Below, in pieces: positions 24,597-30,984 of a stretch of DNA of 34,694 bases (its first letter is position 1; the number at the start of each line of letters is the position of its first letter). Both the position numbers and the translations under genes were made by a program. The notes under the pieces are model-generated. The model saw nothing but the letters and a program-made list of their open reading frames with translations. It was not told where the DNA came from and searched no databases. This stretch comes from an uncultured Acetatifactor sp. (GTDB lineage: Bacteria > Bacillota > Clostridia > Lachnospirales > Lachnospiraceae): NCBI GenBank assembly GCA_910583845.1, contig CAJUAB010000042.1, positions 1 to 34,694 of the forward strand. The letters are read 5' to 3'.

Positions 24597-25148
24597 TCAC
24601 AGGCGCATCATGCGGTACACCTGTTCCTGCAACGCCTCGTCCGCAAATGCCCCCCTCACCGCCACGGTTACTGTGTTGCTGCCGGGCTTTTTAATCCCCC
24701 GCATGGTCATGCACATATGCTCCGCCTCCAGAATCACCATGACGCCCCCGGGCTGCAAATGCTCCATTATGGCATCCGCGATCTGCCCCGTCATCTGCTC
24801 CTGAATCTGGAGTCTGCGGGCATACACCTCCACCGTCCGGGCCAGCTTGCTCAGTCCCGCCACCTTGCCCCGGGGCAGATAGGCGATATGGGCCCTGCCA
24901 TAAAAGGGCATCAGATGATGCTCGCAGGTGGAGTAAAAGGTGATATCCTTCTCCAGTACAATGCCCGCGCTGTCCGCGGTAAACACTTTGGACAGATGCT
25001 CCCCGGCACTTTCCTCCATGCCTCCAAAAATCTCCTCATACATCCGGGCCACCCGGTCCGGGGTGTCCTTCAGCCCCTCCCGGGAGGGGTCCTCGCCAAT
25101 CCCTTCCAGCAGAAGCCTCACACCCTGCTTTATCTTCTCCTGATCCAT
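24597..25148 (-). CDS. folE: GTP cyclohydrolase I
   Basis: This gene encodes the zinc enzyme that makes dihydroneopterin triphosphate from GTP, the first step of pterin synthesis. The 183-residue protein has GEDPSREGLKDTPDRVARM, the zinc/active-site motif FYSTCEHHLMPFYG (C75, H77-H78), GLSKLARTVEVYARRLQIQE and EAEHMCMTMRG with the second zinc Cys. It is the type IA enzyme, not FolE2. The start at 25148 has GGTGG and AAAGGA upstream; the frame extends to 25205 without family sequence. It lies 93 bp after folC. Confidence 0.96.
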   Translation of the reverse strand: MDQEKIKQGVRLLLEGIGEDPSREGLKDTPDRVARMYEEIFGGMEESAGEHLSKVFTADSAGIVLEKDITFYSTCEHHLMPFYGRAHIAYLPRGKVAGLSKLARTVEVYARRLQIQEQMTGQIADAIMEHLQPGGVMVILEAEHMCMTMRGIKKPGSNTVTVAVRGAFADEALQEQVYRMMRL

Positions 25149-25241
25149 CAGATCCACCAATCCTTTCCGGTGATAGACTGTTGCCCCATCTATCGCCCGT
25201 TCCAAGATGATCCGCCGCGCCGGATAACGCCGCTTAATCTC

Positions 25242-26555
25242 TCATCTGCCCTTATGGGCGGCGGTTTTTCGGTTCCTCTCCTCCATAATATCCATCAGGC
25301 CGCCCAGATAGGACAGGGAGCCGAAGGCCAGAATCACATCCTCCCTGTCCGCCAGCAGATGACTGATTTCCACCGCCTCCTCCAGACTGTCCACAGCGGT
25401 CACCCGGGGATGCACCTTGGCCACCTCCCGGGCCAGCTCATAACTGCTCATGGCCCGTGGATTATCCGGCGGCGCCACGGTGAGAATCTGATCCGCGTAG
25501 CGGGCTGTAAGTTCAATGATCTTCTCATAATCCTTGTCCTTCAATATTCCCATTATAAAGATAATCCGCCTGTTTGTAAAATAAAATTCTATCGACTCCG
25601 CCAATTTTTTCGCGGCATCCTCATTGTGGGCCCCGTCCGCCACAAACAGCGGCCTGCGGCCAAGAACCGTAAAACGCCCCGGCCACCGGGTATCCAAAAG
25701 CCCCTGCCGCAGGGCCTTCTCCGATATATCAAAGCCGCGCTCCCCAAGCGCCCGGCACACTTCGACAGCCAGCACCGCATTGCCGATCTGATACCTGCCC
25801 GCCAGGCTGATCTCCAGGTCTTTCATGCCGCCATAGTCAAAACGCTGCCTCTCCAGGCCATAGCGCACCCGCACGGCCTTCTCTCCGTCCGCCACCGTCA
25901 GGGGAACCCCCAGACGCAGCGCCTGCGCCCGAATTACCTCCATGGCCTCCGGCTCCTGCGCCGCGGACACCGCGCAGCACCCCGGCTTCAATATCCCTGC
26001 TTTCTCCCCTGCGATTGCCCCCAGCGTATCGCCCAGATACTGCATATGATCCATACTGACGGATGTCAAAGCCGCCACAAGGGTATTGCCGATCACATTG
26101 GTGGCGTCCAGCCTTCCCCCCATACCGGTCTCCATCACCACCAGATCGCAGTCTTTCCGTCTGAAATATAAAAAACCAAGAGCTGTCTCCACCTCAAAAG
26201 CCGTGGGATGGGGCAGTCCTTCCCCTGTCATGGTGTCGCACACCCGGCGCAGCTCCTCCGCCAGAGAGCACAGGTCCTTCTGGGTGATCATCCGGCCGTC
26301 TAACTGAAACCTCTCCCGGTAATCCCGCACCGCAGGCGAAATGTATCGCCCCACCCTGTATCCGGCGCAGCGGGCCACCGTGGACACATAGGCCAGCACG
26401 GACCCCTTGCCGTTGGTACCCGCGATATGGACAAAACGCAGACCGTCCTGAGGATTGCCCAGCCGCCGACAGAGTTCCCTGATGGAGTCGAGTCCCGGCA
26501 CAATGCCATAATTTTTTAAAGAATCCATATAATCCAGCGCTTCCTGATATTTCAT
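25242..26555 (-). CDS. folC: Folylpolyglutamate synthase / dihydrofolate synthase
   Basis: This gene encodes the Mur-ligase-type enzyme that adds glutamate to dihydropteroate and polyglutamate tails to folates. The 437-residue protein has the P-loop HIAGTNGKGSV (residues 43-53), ISPAVRDYRERFQLDG (the family usually has SPHL here), VMETGMGGRLDATNV, SMDHMQYLG, EKAGILKPG and the C-domain DGAHNEDAAKKL. Length is normal. The start follows GGGAGG with a short spacing. It heads the folate operon, and a 49-bp tandem repeat lies 140-260 bp upstream. Confidence 0.95.
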   Translation of the reverse strand: MKYQEALDYMDSLKNYGIVPGLDSIRELCRRLGNPQDGLRFVHIAGTNGKGSVLAYVSTVARCAGYRVGRYISPAVRDYRERFQLDGRMITQKDLCSLAEELRRVCDTMTGEGLPHPTAFEVETALGFLYFRRKDCDLVVMETGMGGRLDATNVIGNTLVAALTSVSMDHMQYLGDTLGAIAGEKAGILKPGCCAVSAAQEPEAMEVIRAQALRLGVPLTVADGEKAVRVRYGLERQRFDYGGMKDLEISLAGRYQIGNAVLAVEVCRALGERGFDISEKALRQGLLDTRWPGRFTVLGRRPLFVADGAHNEDAAKKLAESIEFYFTNRRIIFIMGILKDKDYEKIIELTARYADQILTVAPPDNPRAMSSYELAREVAKVHPRVTAVDSLEEAVEISHLLADREDVILAFGSLSYLGGLMDIMEERNRKTAAHKGR

Positions 26556-26697
26556 CCCGGCCTCCCTCGCATGCTCAGCGGCCGCCTGCCGCCCCGCTTC
26601 AATTCCTGTATTTCTTTCCTGTCGTTTTCTGTTCCGATTCCCTTTTATATCTTCTGTCCGTTCTGATTATGATTTCTGTCTCCTATTTTCTGTCAGC

Positions 26698-26815
26698 TTC
26701 CGCTCTGATTCCCATTCTCATTTCCGGTTCAGGTCTTCTGGCAGATTTCCGCTTTGATTCCCATTCTCATTCCCGGTTCAGGTCTTCTGCCGACTTTCCG
26801 CTCTGAACCCGGCTT
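26698..26815. repeat. 49-bp tandem repeat upstream of folC
   Basis: Units starting TTCCGCTYTGATTCCCATTC at 26698 and 26747, with a truncated third at 26796, repeat with a period of exactly 49 bp and few mismatches. The surrounding 26600-26700 is pyrimidine-rich with shorter related TTCTG motifs. On the minus strand this would form a purine-rich leader for folC. No tetrahydrofolate riboswitch was recognised. Confidence 0.85.
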
Positions 26816-27062
26816 CATTTCCCCTGTGCCATATGACCATCTTTAATCATCCACAGAAAATTCCATTTACCGGATAATCTATTTGAAAAGCGGTCATACT
26901 AGCATTACAGCGCACACTTGAGCTGATATGCAGCTTTGTAAGGAAAACGGCGCAAGGTCCGCAGGCAGATGGAGCTGCTTCGCCTTCACATAGCCGGATC
27001 TGGCAGGTTCATGCGGGCTGGTCCCGGATTGTGCGTTGCAGGGCCGGGGTTTGTCTGAAAAT

Positions 27063-27106
27063 GCCATCTGCCATATGGGCGTCACAGTTTTCCCGCGGCA
27101 GATGGC
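27063..27106. repeat. 10-bp inverted repeat upstream of the CmpB-like gene
   Basis: GCCATCTGCC (27063-27072) pairs perfectly with GGCAGATGGC (27097-27106) around a 24-nt loop. There is no T-run. In the gene-free interval 26556-27196 this hairpin and the 49-bp repeat are the only structures seen; no clear promoter for folC or for the gene at 27197 was found. Confidence 0.5.
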
Positions 27107-27196
27107 GGAAATGATTTTCCGGCCACGCTCCGGCTGCCAATATACGAAAGCCGCCCTTCGCGCACTTGCCGCTTTCGGAAAGGAACGGTATCTTTC

Positions 27197-27598
27197 ATGC
27201 ACAAATTTTTGAACAACTTCGTCCGCTGCGGTATACTGGGCTGGTGCCTGGAAATCGTCTTTACCGCCATAAACAAAATCCGCCGCAGGGAGTTTTCCCT
27301 CCAGGGCAATACCTCCGTGTGGATGTTTCCCATCTACGGCTGCGCGTCCCTGCTGGCTCCCATATTCCGCTTTATGAGAAACAAGCCTTTGATTGTCCGG
27401 GGACTGACATACATGTCCATGATCTTCTCCATGGAGTTCATCAGCGGTACAATGCTGAAACGCAAGTCCCTCTGCCCCTGGGACTACAGCCGCTCCAAGT
27501 GGAACATCGGCCAGGTAATCCGTCTGGACTTCGCTCCCTATTGGTTCGGGGCCGGACTGCTGTTTGAAAAGCTCCTGACAAAGCCGGAGGAGGGATGA
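27197..27598 (+). CDS. CmpB-like (ABC_trans_CmpB) membrane protein
   Basis: This gene encodes a 133-residue integral membrane protein with about four hydrophobic segments: near 10-28 (CGILGWCLEIVFTAI), 42-58 (WMFPIYGCASLLAPIF), 68-85 (LTYMSMIFSMEFISG) and 110-125. The GWCLE and FPIYG motifs and the WDYSRSKWNIGQ segment match the family labelled putative ABC transporter type IV permease. That label is weakly founded, since no ATPase partner is next to it. The start follows GAAAGGAACGG. It is convergent with the PH-domain gene. Confidence 0.85.
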   Translation: MHKFLNNFVRCGILGWCLEIVFTAINKIRRREFSLQGNTSVWMFPIYGCASLLAPIFRFMRNKPLIVRGLTYMSMIFSMEFISGTMLKRKSLCPWDYSRSKWNIGQVIRLDFAPYWFGAGLLFEKLLTKPEEG

Positions 27599-27666
27599 GG
27601 ACCGCACCGGTTCCCATCCTCTCTTTTCACGATAAGAAATCCACGCTCCCCGGGTTCTGTCGTCAT

Positions 27667-27707
27667 GAAAAAGAAGCAGAATCTTCCTGTCCGGACATTC
27701 TGCTTCT
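27667..27707 (-). terminator. Terminator of the PH-domain gene
   Basis: AGAAGCAGAAT (27672-27682) pairs perfectly over 11 bp with ATTCTGCTTCT (27697-27707). On the minus strand the stem is followed by five T residues, a standard rho-independent terminator. Confidence 0.82.
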
Positions 27708-27763
27708 CCAGCTTATACCGCATACGCTGAAATCAATTTCTCCATATAGATTGCTTCCTGTTC

Positions 27764-28138
27764 TCACTGCGCGTCATTCAGATCGTCCATATCCCCGGAG
27801 CCGATGTCAAGCGTGTTCACCGTGCGTCTCTTCATACGGGCCTTCTCAGACATCTCCAGAATGAAATCCTTCACCGCTCTGGAATTTTTAATATGAATCA
27901 GTTCCAGTCTGGGATCTGTGGTATCTCCGGTAAAGCATATCACGCTGCCCAGGCCAAACAGCTTCTCGCCCAGAGTGGCCGTCAGCTGCACATCCTGAAC
28001 CTTATACATATAGCAGTCATTCTCCACCGTCTTAAGCAGTCCCGTGTTCGTGGTGATCATATCCTCTCTGATGGTATACTTGGTAAAAGTAAAGGGCAGG
28101 CCAAAAAACAGCCAGCGTTTTCTCTCCACAAATTCCAT
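27764..28138 (-). CDS. PH-domain-containing protein (DUF304-like)
   Basis: This gene encodes a 124-residue soluble protein with an alternating beta pattern like the bacterial PH domain (bPH_2): RKRWLFFGLPFTFTKYTIREDMI, a TTNTGLL turn, a CYMYKVQDVQLTATLGEKLFGLGS segment and a VICFTGDT strand. A charged C-terminal tail follows. No membrane segment is seen, unlike YdbS. The start at 28138 is chosen because GGGAGGACGAGG lies ahead and because the mapped promoter places the transcription start at about the position of the upstream ATG (28177). Function unknown; such domains bind lipids or proteins. Confidence 0.83.
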   Translation of the reverse strand: MEFVERKRWLFFGLPFTFTKYTIREDMITTNTGLLKTVENDCYMYKVQDVQLTATLGEKLFGLGSVICFTGDTTDPRLELIHIKNSRAVKDFILEMSEKARMKRRTVNTLDIGSGDMDDLNDAQ

Positions 28139-28186
28139 ATGCCTCGTCCTCCCTGTATTGCGTTCATAATCTGCCATTCCATTTAC

Positions 28187-28215
28187 AATATACTCGAAAA
28201 GTTGCGGAAATGCAA
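28187..28215 (-). promoter_or_regulatory. Promoter of the PH-domain gene
   Basis: On the minus strand TTGCAT (28210-28215) and TATATT (28187-28192) are spaced by 17 bp, with the chosen start codon about 49 bp downstream of the -10 box. Confidence 0.6.
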
Positions 28216-28280
28216 TAGATTAGTCTCTTTTTTATGTAGACTCCTGTTCGCAACTGCGTCATGAAGCACACAAAAACCCT

Positions 28281-28309
28281 TTGCATCCTTCCCCGTATTG
28301 TGCTAAGAT
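28281..28309 (+). promoter_or_regulatory. Promoter of the nitroreductase gene
   Basis: TTGCAT (28281-28286) and TAAGAT (28304-28309) are separated by 17 bp, giving a leader of about 75 nt. Confidence 0.65.
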
Positions 28310-28390
28310 AAACAATAGAATTCGTGCTTGCATGAATAAAATGTTCCGATATCTCCGTGGACACGGAGCCAAAAAACAGGAGGTAGATTT

Positions 28391-28930
28391 ATGAACGCCA
28401 GAGAATGTATCATGGGCCGCAGAAGTATCCGTTCCTACACCGACCAGCCCGTCCCTCACGAACTGATTGACGAAGTGGTGGAAGCCGCGTCCTACGCACC
28501 CAGCTGGAAGCACACGCAGATCGTCAGGTATATTGCGGTGGAGGGAAGCCTCAAGGCAGAGGTTGCAAAATGTACCTCCGGCTATGCAGGCAATGGGGTC
28601 ATCATCGACCAGGCCCCCATGGCCATCGTCGTAACCATCATCAAGAACCGCAGCGGTTTTGAGCGCGACGGTTCCTATTCTACCCATCGCGGCGACGGCT
28701 GGCAGATGTATGATGCCGGAGTTGCCAGCGAGGCTTTCTGTCTGGCCGCCTATGACAAGGGGCTTGGCACCGTTATCATGGGCATTATTGACGATGATAA
28801 GATTGCCGCTCTGTTAAACGTCCCCCAGGACAGAGAAGTGGTAGCCGTTATCCCTGTGGGTTATCCCGCGGAAGCCCCCGTTGCCCCCAGGCGCAAGCCC
28901 GTAGCGGAACTGGTCACTTATATGTCCTGA
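28391..28930 (+). CDS. Nitroreductase-family FMN oxidoreductase
   Basis: This gene encodes a 179-residue cytoplasmic flavoprotein of the nitroreductase superfamily. FMN-contact patterns are visible: MGRRSIRSYTDQPVP at the N-terminus, AASYAPSWKHTQIVRY near residue 33, DAGVASEAFCLAAYDKGLGT near 113 and VIPVGYP near 155. It probably reduces nitro, quinone or flavin substrates with NAD(P)H as a dimer; the physiological substrate is unknown. The start follows CAGGAGGT. It is a single gene with its own promoter and terminator. Confidence 0.92.
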   Translation: MNARECIMGRRSIRSYTDQPVPHELIDEVVEAASYAPSWKHTQIVRYIAVEGSLKAEVAKCTSGYAGNGVIIDQAPMAIVVTIIKNRSGFERDGSYSTHRGDGWQMYDAGVASEAFCLAAYDKGLGTVIMGIIDDDKIAALLNVPQDREVVAVIPVGYPAEAPVAPRRKPVAELVTYMS

Positions 28931-28934
28931 TTCG

Positions 28935-28968
28935 AAAAGTCGAAGAGTTCTCTCTTCGGCTTTTCTTT
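28935..28968 (+). terminator. Terminator of the nitroreductase gene
   Basis: AAAAGTCGAAGAG (28935-28947) pairs with CTCTTCGGCTTTT (28952-28964), 13 bp with one G-U pair and a 4-nt loop, followed by CTTTC. It lies 5 bp after the stop codon. Confidence 0.85.
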
Positions 28969-28977
28969 CGTGCCTGC

Positions 28978-29146
28978 CATGAAAACGGACATTTCTTGAT
29001 CATAAACGGATGCCGAAGAGATTTCACTCTTCATAGCTGCCGCATAGCGACGGCGCAAAAACAATGAAATCCACATTCCGCAAGGATTTTATTGTCATTA
29101 AGTGATTGCAAAACTCGTCACTCGCGGACAGGGTTTCGCAATCGCT
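28978..29146 (-). repeat. Dispersed intergenic element, copy C
   Basis: On the minus strand the element reads from GATTGCGAAACCCTGTCCGC (29142 downward) to ATGATCAAGAAATGTCCG (near 29003) and CCATG. The same two end motifs appear in the same order in copy A on the plus strand at 7904-8040. The core 29104-29142 is itself an inverted repeat (GATTGCAAAAC with GTTTCGCAATC, one mismatch). It occupies the gene-free DNA between the nitroreductase and pyrB. Confidence 0.65.
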
Positions 29147-29162
29147 AATTATTGTCATAAGT
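29089..29162 (+). repeat. Direct repeats flanking the palindromic core before pyrB
   Basis: TTATTGTCATTAAGT at 29089-29103 and TTATTGTCATAAGT at 29149-29162 border the 39-bp palindromic core. They look like target-site duplications left by insertion of the palindrome, though replication slippage could also produce them. The right copy is just ahead of the pyrB translation signals. Confidence 0.6.
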
Positions 29163-29166
29163 CAAA

Positions 29167-29184
29167 GGAGATCAAAAGATCTCC
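29167..29184 (+). promoter_or_regulatory. Small hairpin in front of the pyrB ribosome binding site
   Basis: GGAGATC-AAAA-GATCTCC forms a perfect 7-bp stem ending 4 bp before the real AGGAGG site. Its left arm carries GGAG, a decoy ribosome binding site hidden in the stem. It could influence translation of pyrB. Confidence 0.5.
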
Positions 29185-29200
29185 GATAGGAGGATTTTAT

Positions 29201-30112
29201 ATGAGACATCTTATGAACCCCCTGGATTTTACCACCCAGGAGCTGGACAGACTCTTCGACCTGGCCGGCGACATTGAACACAATATGGCGAAATACGCCC
29301 ACGCCTGTGACGGGAAAATTCTGGCTACCTGCTTTTACGAGCCCAGCACCAGGACACGTCTGAGCTTTGAGTCCGCCATGACCCGCCTGGGCGGCAGGGT
29401 CATCGGCTTTTCCGATGCAGGCTCCTCCTCCGCCTCCAAGGGTGAGAGCGTATCCGACACCATCCGGGTAGTCTCCTGCTACGCCGATATCTGTGCCATG
29501 CGTCATCCCAAGGAGGGCGCGCCCATGGTGGCCATGGAGCACTCCCGGATTCCGGTAATCAACGCCGGGGACGGCGGCCACCAGCATCCCACCCAGACCC
29601 TGACGGATCTGCTGACCATCCGCAGCCTGAAAGGTTCCCTGGGCGGTTTCACCATAGGACTGTGCGGCGACCTGAAATTCGGCCGCACGGCACACTCCCT
29701 GATCCACGCTCTCATGCGCTATGAGGATATCCGCTTTCTCTTTATCTCACCGGAGGAGCTGAGGGTGCCCGACTACATCACCGAGATCCTGAAAGACAAA
29801 AAAATCCCCTATGAGGAAATCACCAGCTTAGAGGACGCCATGCCCCGTCTGGACCTGCTGTATATGACCCGTGTACAGAAAGAACGATTCTTCAACGAGG
29901 AAGACTATATCCGTCTGAAAGACTTCTATATTCTGGACACGTCCAAGATGGAGCTGGCCAGGCCGGACATGCTGGTGCTCCATCCCCTGCCCAGAGTCAA
30001 CGAGATCTCGGTGGAAGTGGACAGCGACCCCAGAGCCGCTTATTTCAGGCAGGCCCAGTACGGCGTCTATGTACGCATGGCGCTGATTCTCACACTACTG
30101 GAGCTGGTGTAA
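29201..30112 (+). CDS. pyrB: Aspartate carbamoyltransferase catalytic subunit
   Basis: This gene encodes the enzyme (EC 2.1.3.2) that condenses carbamoyl phosphate and aspartate in pyrimidine synthesis. The 303-residue protein has the carbamoyl-phosphate loop FYEPSTRTRLSFE (S49-R53), the SSSASKGES loop, HPTQTLTDL near residue 130, and VLHPLPRVNEIS near 263. It forms the trimers of a PyrB-PyrI holoenzyme, consistent with pyrI downstream. The start at 29201 follows AGGAGG; the frame open from 29102 crosses the repeat element. No PyrR or UTP-type attenuator was recognised. Confidence 0.97.
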   Translation: MRHLMNPLDFTTQELDRLFDLAGDIEHNMAKYAHACDGKILATCFYEPSTRTRLSFESAMTRLGGRVIGFSDAGSSSASKGESVSDTIRVVSCYADICAMRHPKEGAPMVAMEHSRIPVINAGDGGHQHPTQTLTDLLTIRSLKGSLGGFTIGLCGDLKFGRTAHSLIHALMRYEDIRFLFISPEELRVPDYITEILKDKKIPYEEITSLEDAMPRLDLLYMTRVQKERFFNEEDYIRLKDFYILDTSKMELARPDMLVLHPLPRVNEISVEVDSDPRAAYFRQAQYGVYVRMALILTLLELV

Positions 30113-30125
30113 GCCGGGCCTTGGG

Positions 30126-30351
30126 GGAATCCGCGGAACTCATCATATCAGCGGATTCCAACATGGCACTCTGATGCAAGTCCGGACGCCCAAAGCGGAC
30201 GCACTTGCATCACCAGGCTGTGGGCCTTGTTGGAATCCGCGGAACTCATCATATCAGCGGATTCCAACATGGCACTCTGATGCAAGTCCGGACGCCCAAA
30301 GCGGACGCACTTGCATCACCAGGCTGTGGGCCATGTTGGAATCCGCGGAAC
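30126..30351. repeat. 106-bp tandem duplication between pyrB and pyrI
   Basis: Units 30126-30231 and 30232-30337 are nearly identical, with a third truncated at 30338-30351. Each unit holds two hairpins: GGAATCCGC with GCGGATTCC, and GATGCAAGT with ACTTGCATC (with an inner GTCCG/CGGAC). The array covers most of the 258-bp spacer and ends about 10 bp before the pyrI ribosome binding site. Confidence 0.95.
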
Positions 30352-30370
30352 TTAAAATAAGGAGAATATC

Positions 30371-30814
30371 ATGTTAAATGTTGGAAAAATCGAAGAGGGC
30401 TTTGTGCTGGATCACATCAAAGCCGGAAAGAGCCTGTCCATCTATGACCATCTGGGGCTGGACAAGCTGGACTGCACCGTAGCCATAATCAAAAACGCCC
30501 GCAGCAACAAGATGGGCAAAAAAGATATCCTGAAAGTCGAATGTGATATCAATATGCTGGACCTGGATGTGCTGGCCTATATCGACCACAATATCACCGT
30601 CAATGTCATCAAAGACGGAGAGATCGTGGATAAAAAAGACCTGGTGCTGCCCCGGCAGATCAGAAACGTGATTCACTGCCACAACCCCCGCTGCATCACT
30701 TCCATAGAGCAGGAATTGCCCCATATCTTCTACCTGGCCGACCCTGCCAGGGAAATATACCGCTGCAAATACTGTGAAGAGAAATACACCGAACATTCCA
30801 AGAAAAGAAAATAG
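30371..30814 (+). CDS. pyrI: Aspartate carbamoyltransferase regulatory subunit
   Basis: This gene encodes the nucleotide-binding, zinc-binding subunit that makes aspartate transcarbamoylase sensitive to CTP and ATP. The 147-residue protein has the N-terminal allosteric domain (VDHI-like VLDHIKAGKSLSIYDHL, with a KNARSNKMGKKD segment) and a C-terminal zinc domain with C103, C108, C132 and C135 (CHNPRC and CKYC). The start follows ATAAGGAG. Presence of PyrI next to PyrB indicates an E. coli-type holoenzyme rather than a bare PyrB trimer as in Bacillus. It is separated from pyrB by a hairpin array. Confidence 0.97.
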   Translation: MLNVGKIEEGFVLDHIKAGKSLSIYDHLGLDKLDCTVAIIKNARSNKMGKKDILKVECDINMLDLDVLAYIDHNITVNVIKDGEIVDKKDLVLPRQIRNVIHCHNPRCITSIEQELPHIFYLADPAREIYRCKYCEEKYTEHSKKRK

Positions 30815-30819
30815 ACATC

Positions 30820-30863
30820 AGCAGGCGAGGTTCTGCCGACACAGCGAAAGAACCTCGCCTGCT
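30820..30863. terminator. 15-bp perfect hairpin after pyrI
   Basis: AGCAGGCGAGGTTCT (30820-30834) pairs perfectly with AGAACCTCGCCTGCT (30849-30863) around 14 nt, six bases after the pyrI stop. It lacks a T-run, so it may terminate poorly or mainly protect the 3' end from decay. Confidence 0.6.
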
Positions 30864-30865
30864 AT

Positions 30866-30918
30866 ACTCACGAGCGATAAAACCGGCCACCAGTTTATAG
30901 CACCTGTCGCTCGTGAGT
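30866..30918. repeat. 12-bp inverted repeat after pyrI
   Basis: ACTCACGAGCGA (30866-30877) pairs perfectly with TCGCTCGTGAGT (30907-30918) around 29 nt. It lies directly beside the pyrI hairpin in the gap between convergent pyrI and the GH35 gene. It looks like a REP-type palindrome; no T-run follows on either strand. Confidence 0.6.
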
Positions 30919-30984
30919 CGGGTGACTTGGCAAATTTCAGCGACCGTCAGTATAAGCTAAGTGCCCCTGCTCCCGTTCTGACCG

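Noticed and set aside
26556..26900. Tetrahydrofolate riboswitch upstream of folC
   Set aside because: None of the conserved THF riboswitch core sequences could be recognised; only the 49-bp repeats are seen.
26894..27607. 237-codon minus-strand frame opposite the CmpB-like gene
   Set aside because: Antisense to a recognised membrane protein gene, with no start signal or domain.
30126..30351. CRISPR array
   Set aside because: The repeats are 106 bp tandem units without unique spacers and no cas gene is present.
30820..30918. tRNA or small structured RNA gene after pyrI
   Set aside because: The two palindromes do not form a cloverleaf and no promoter or conserved tRNA bases were seen; treated as hairpins.
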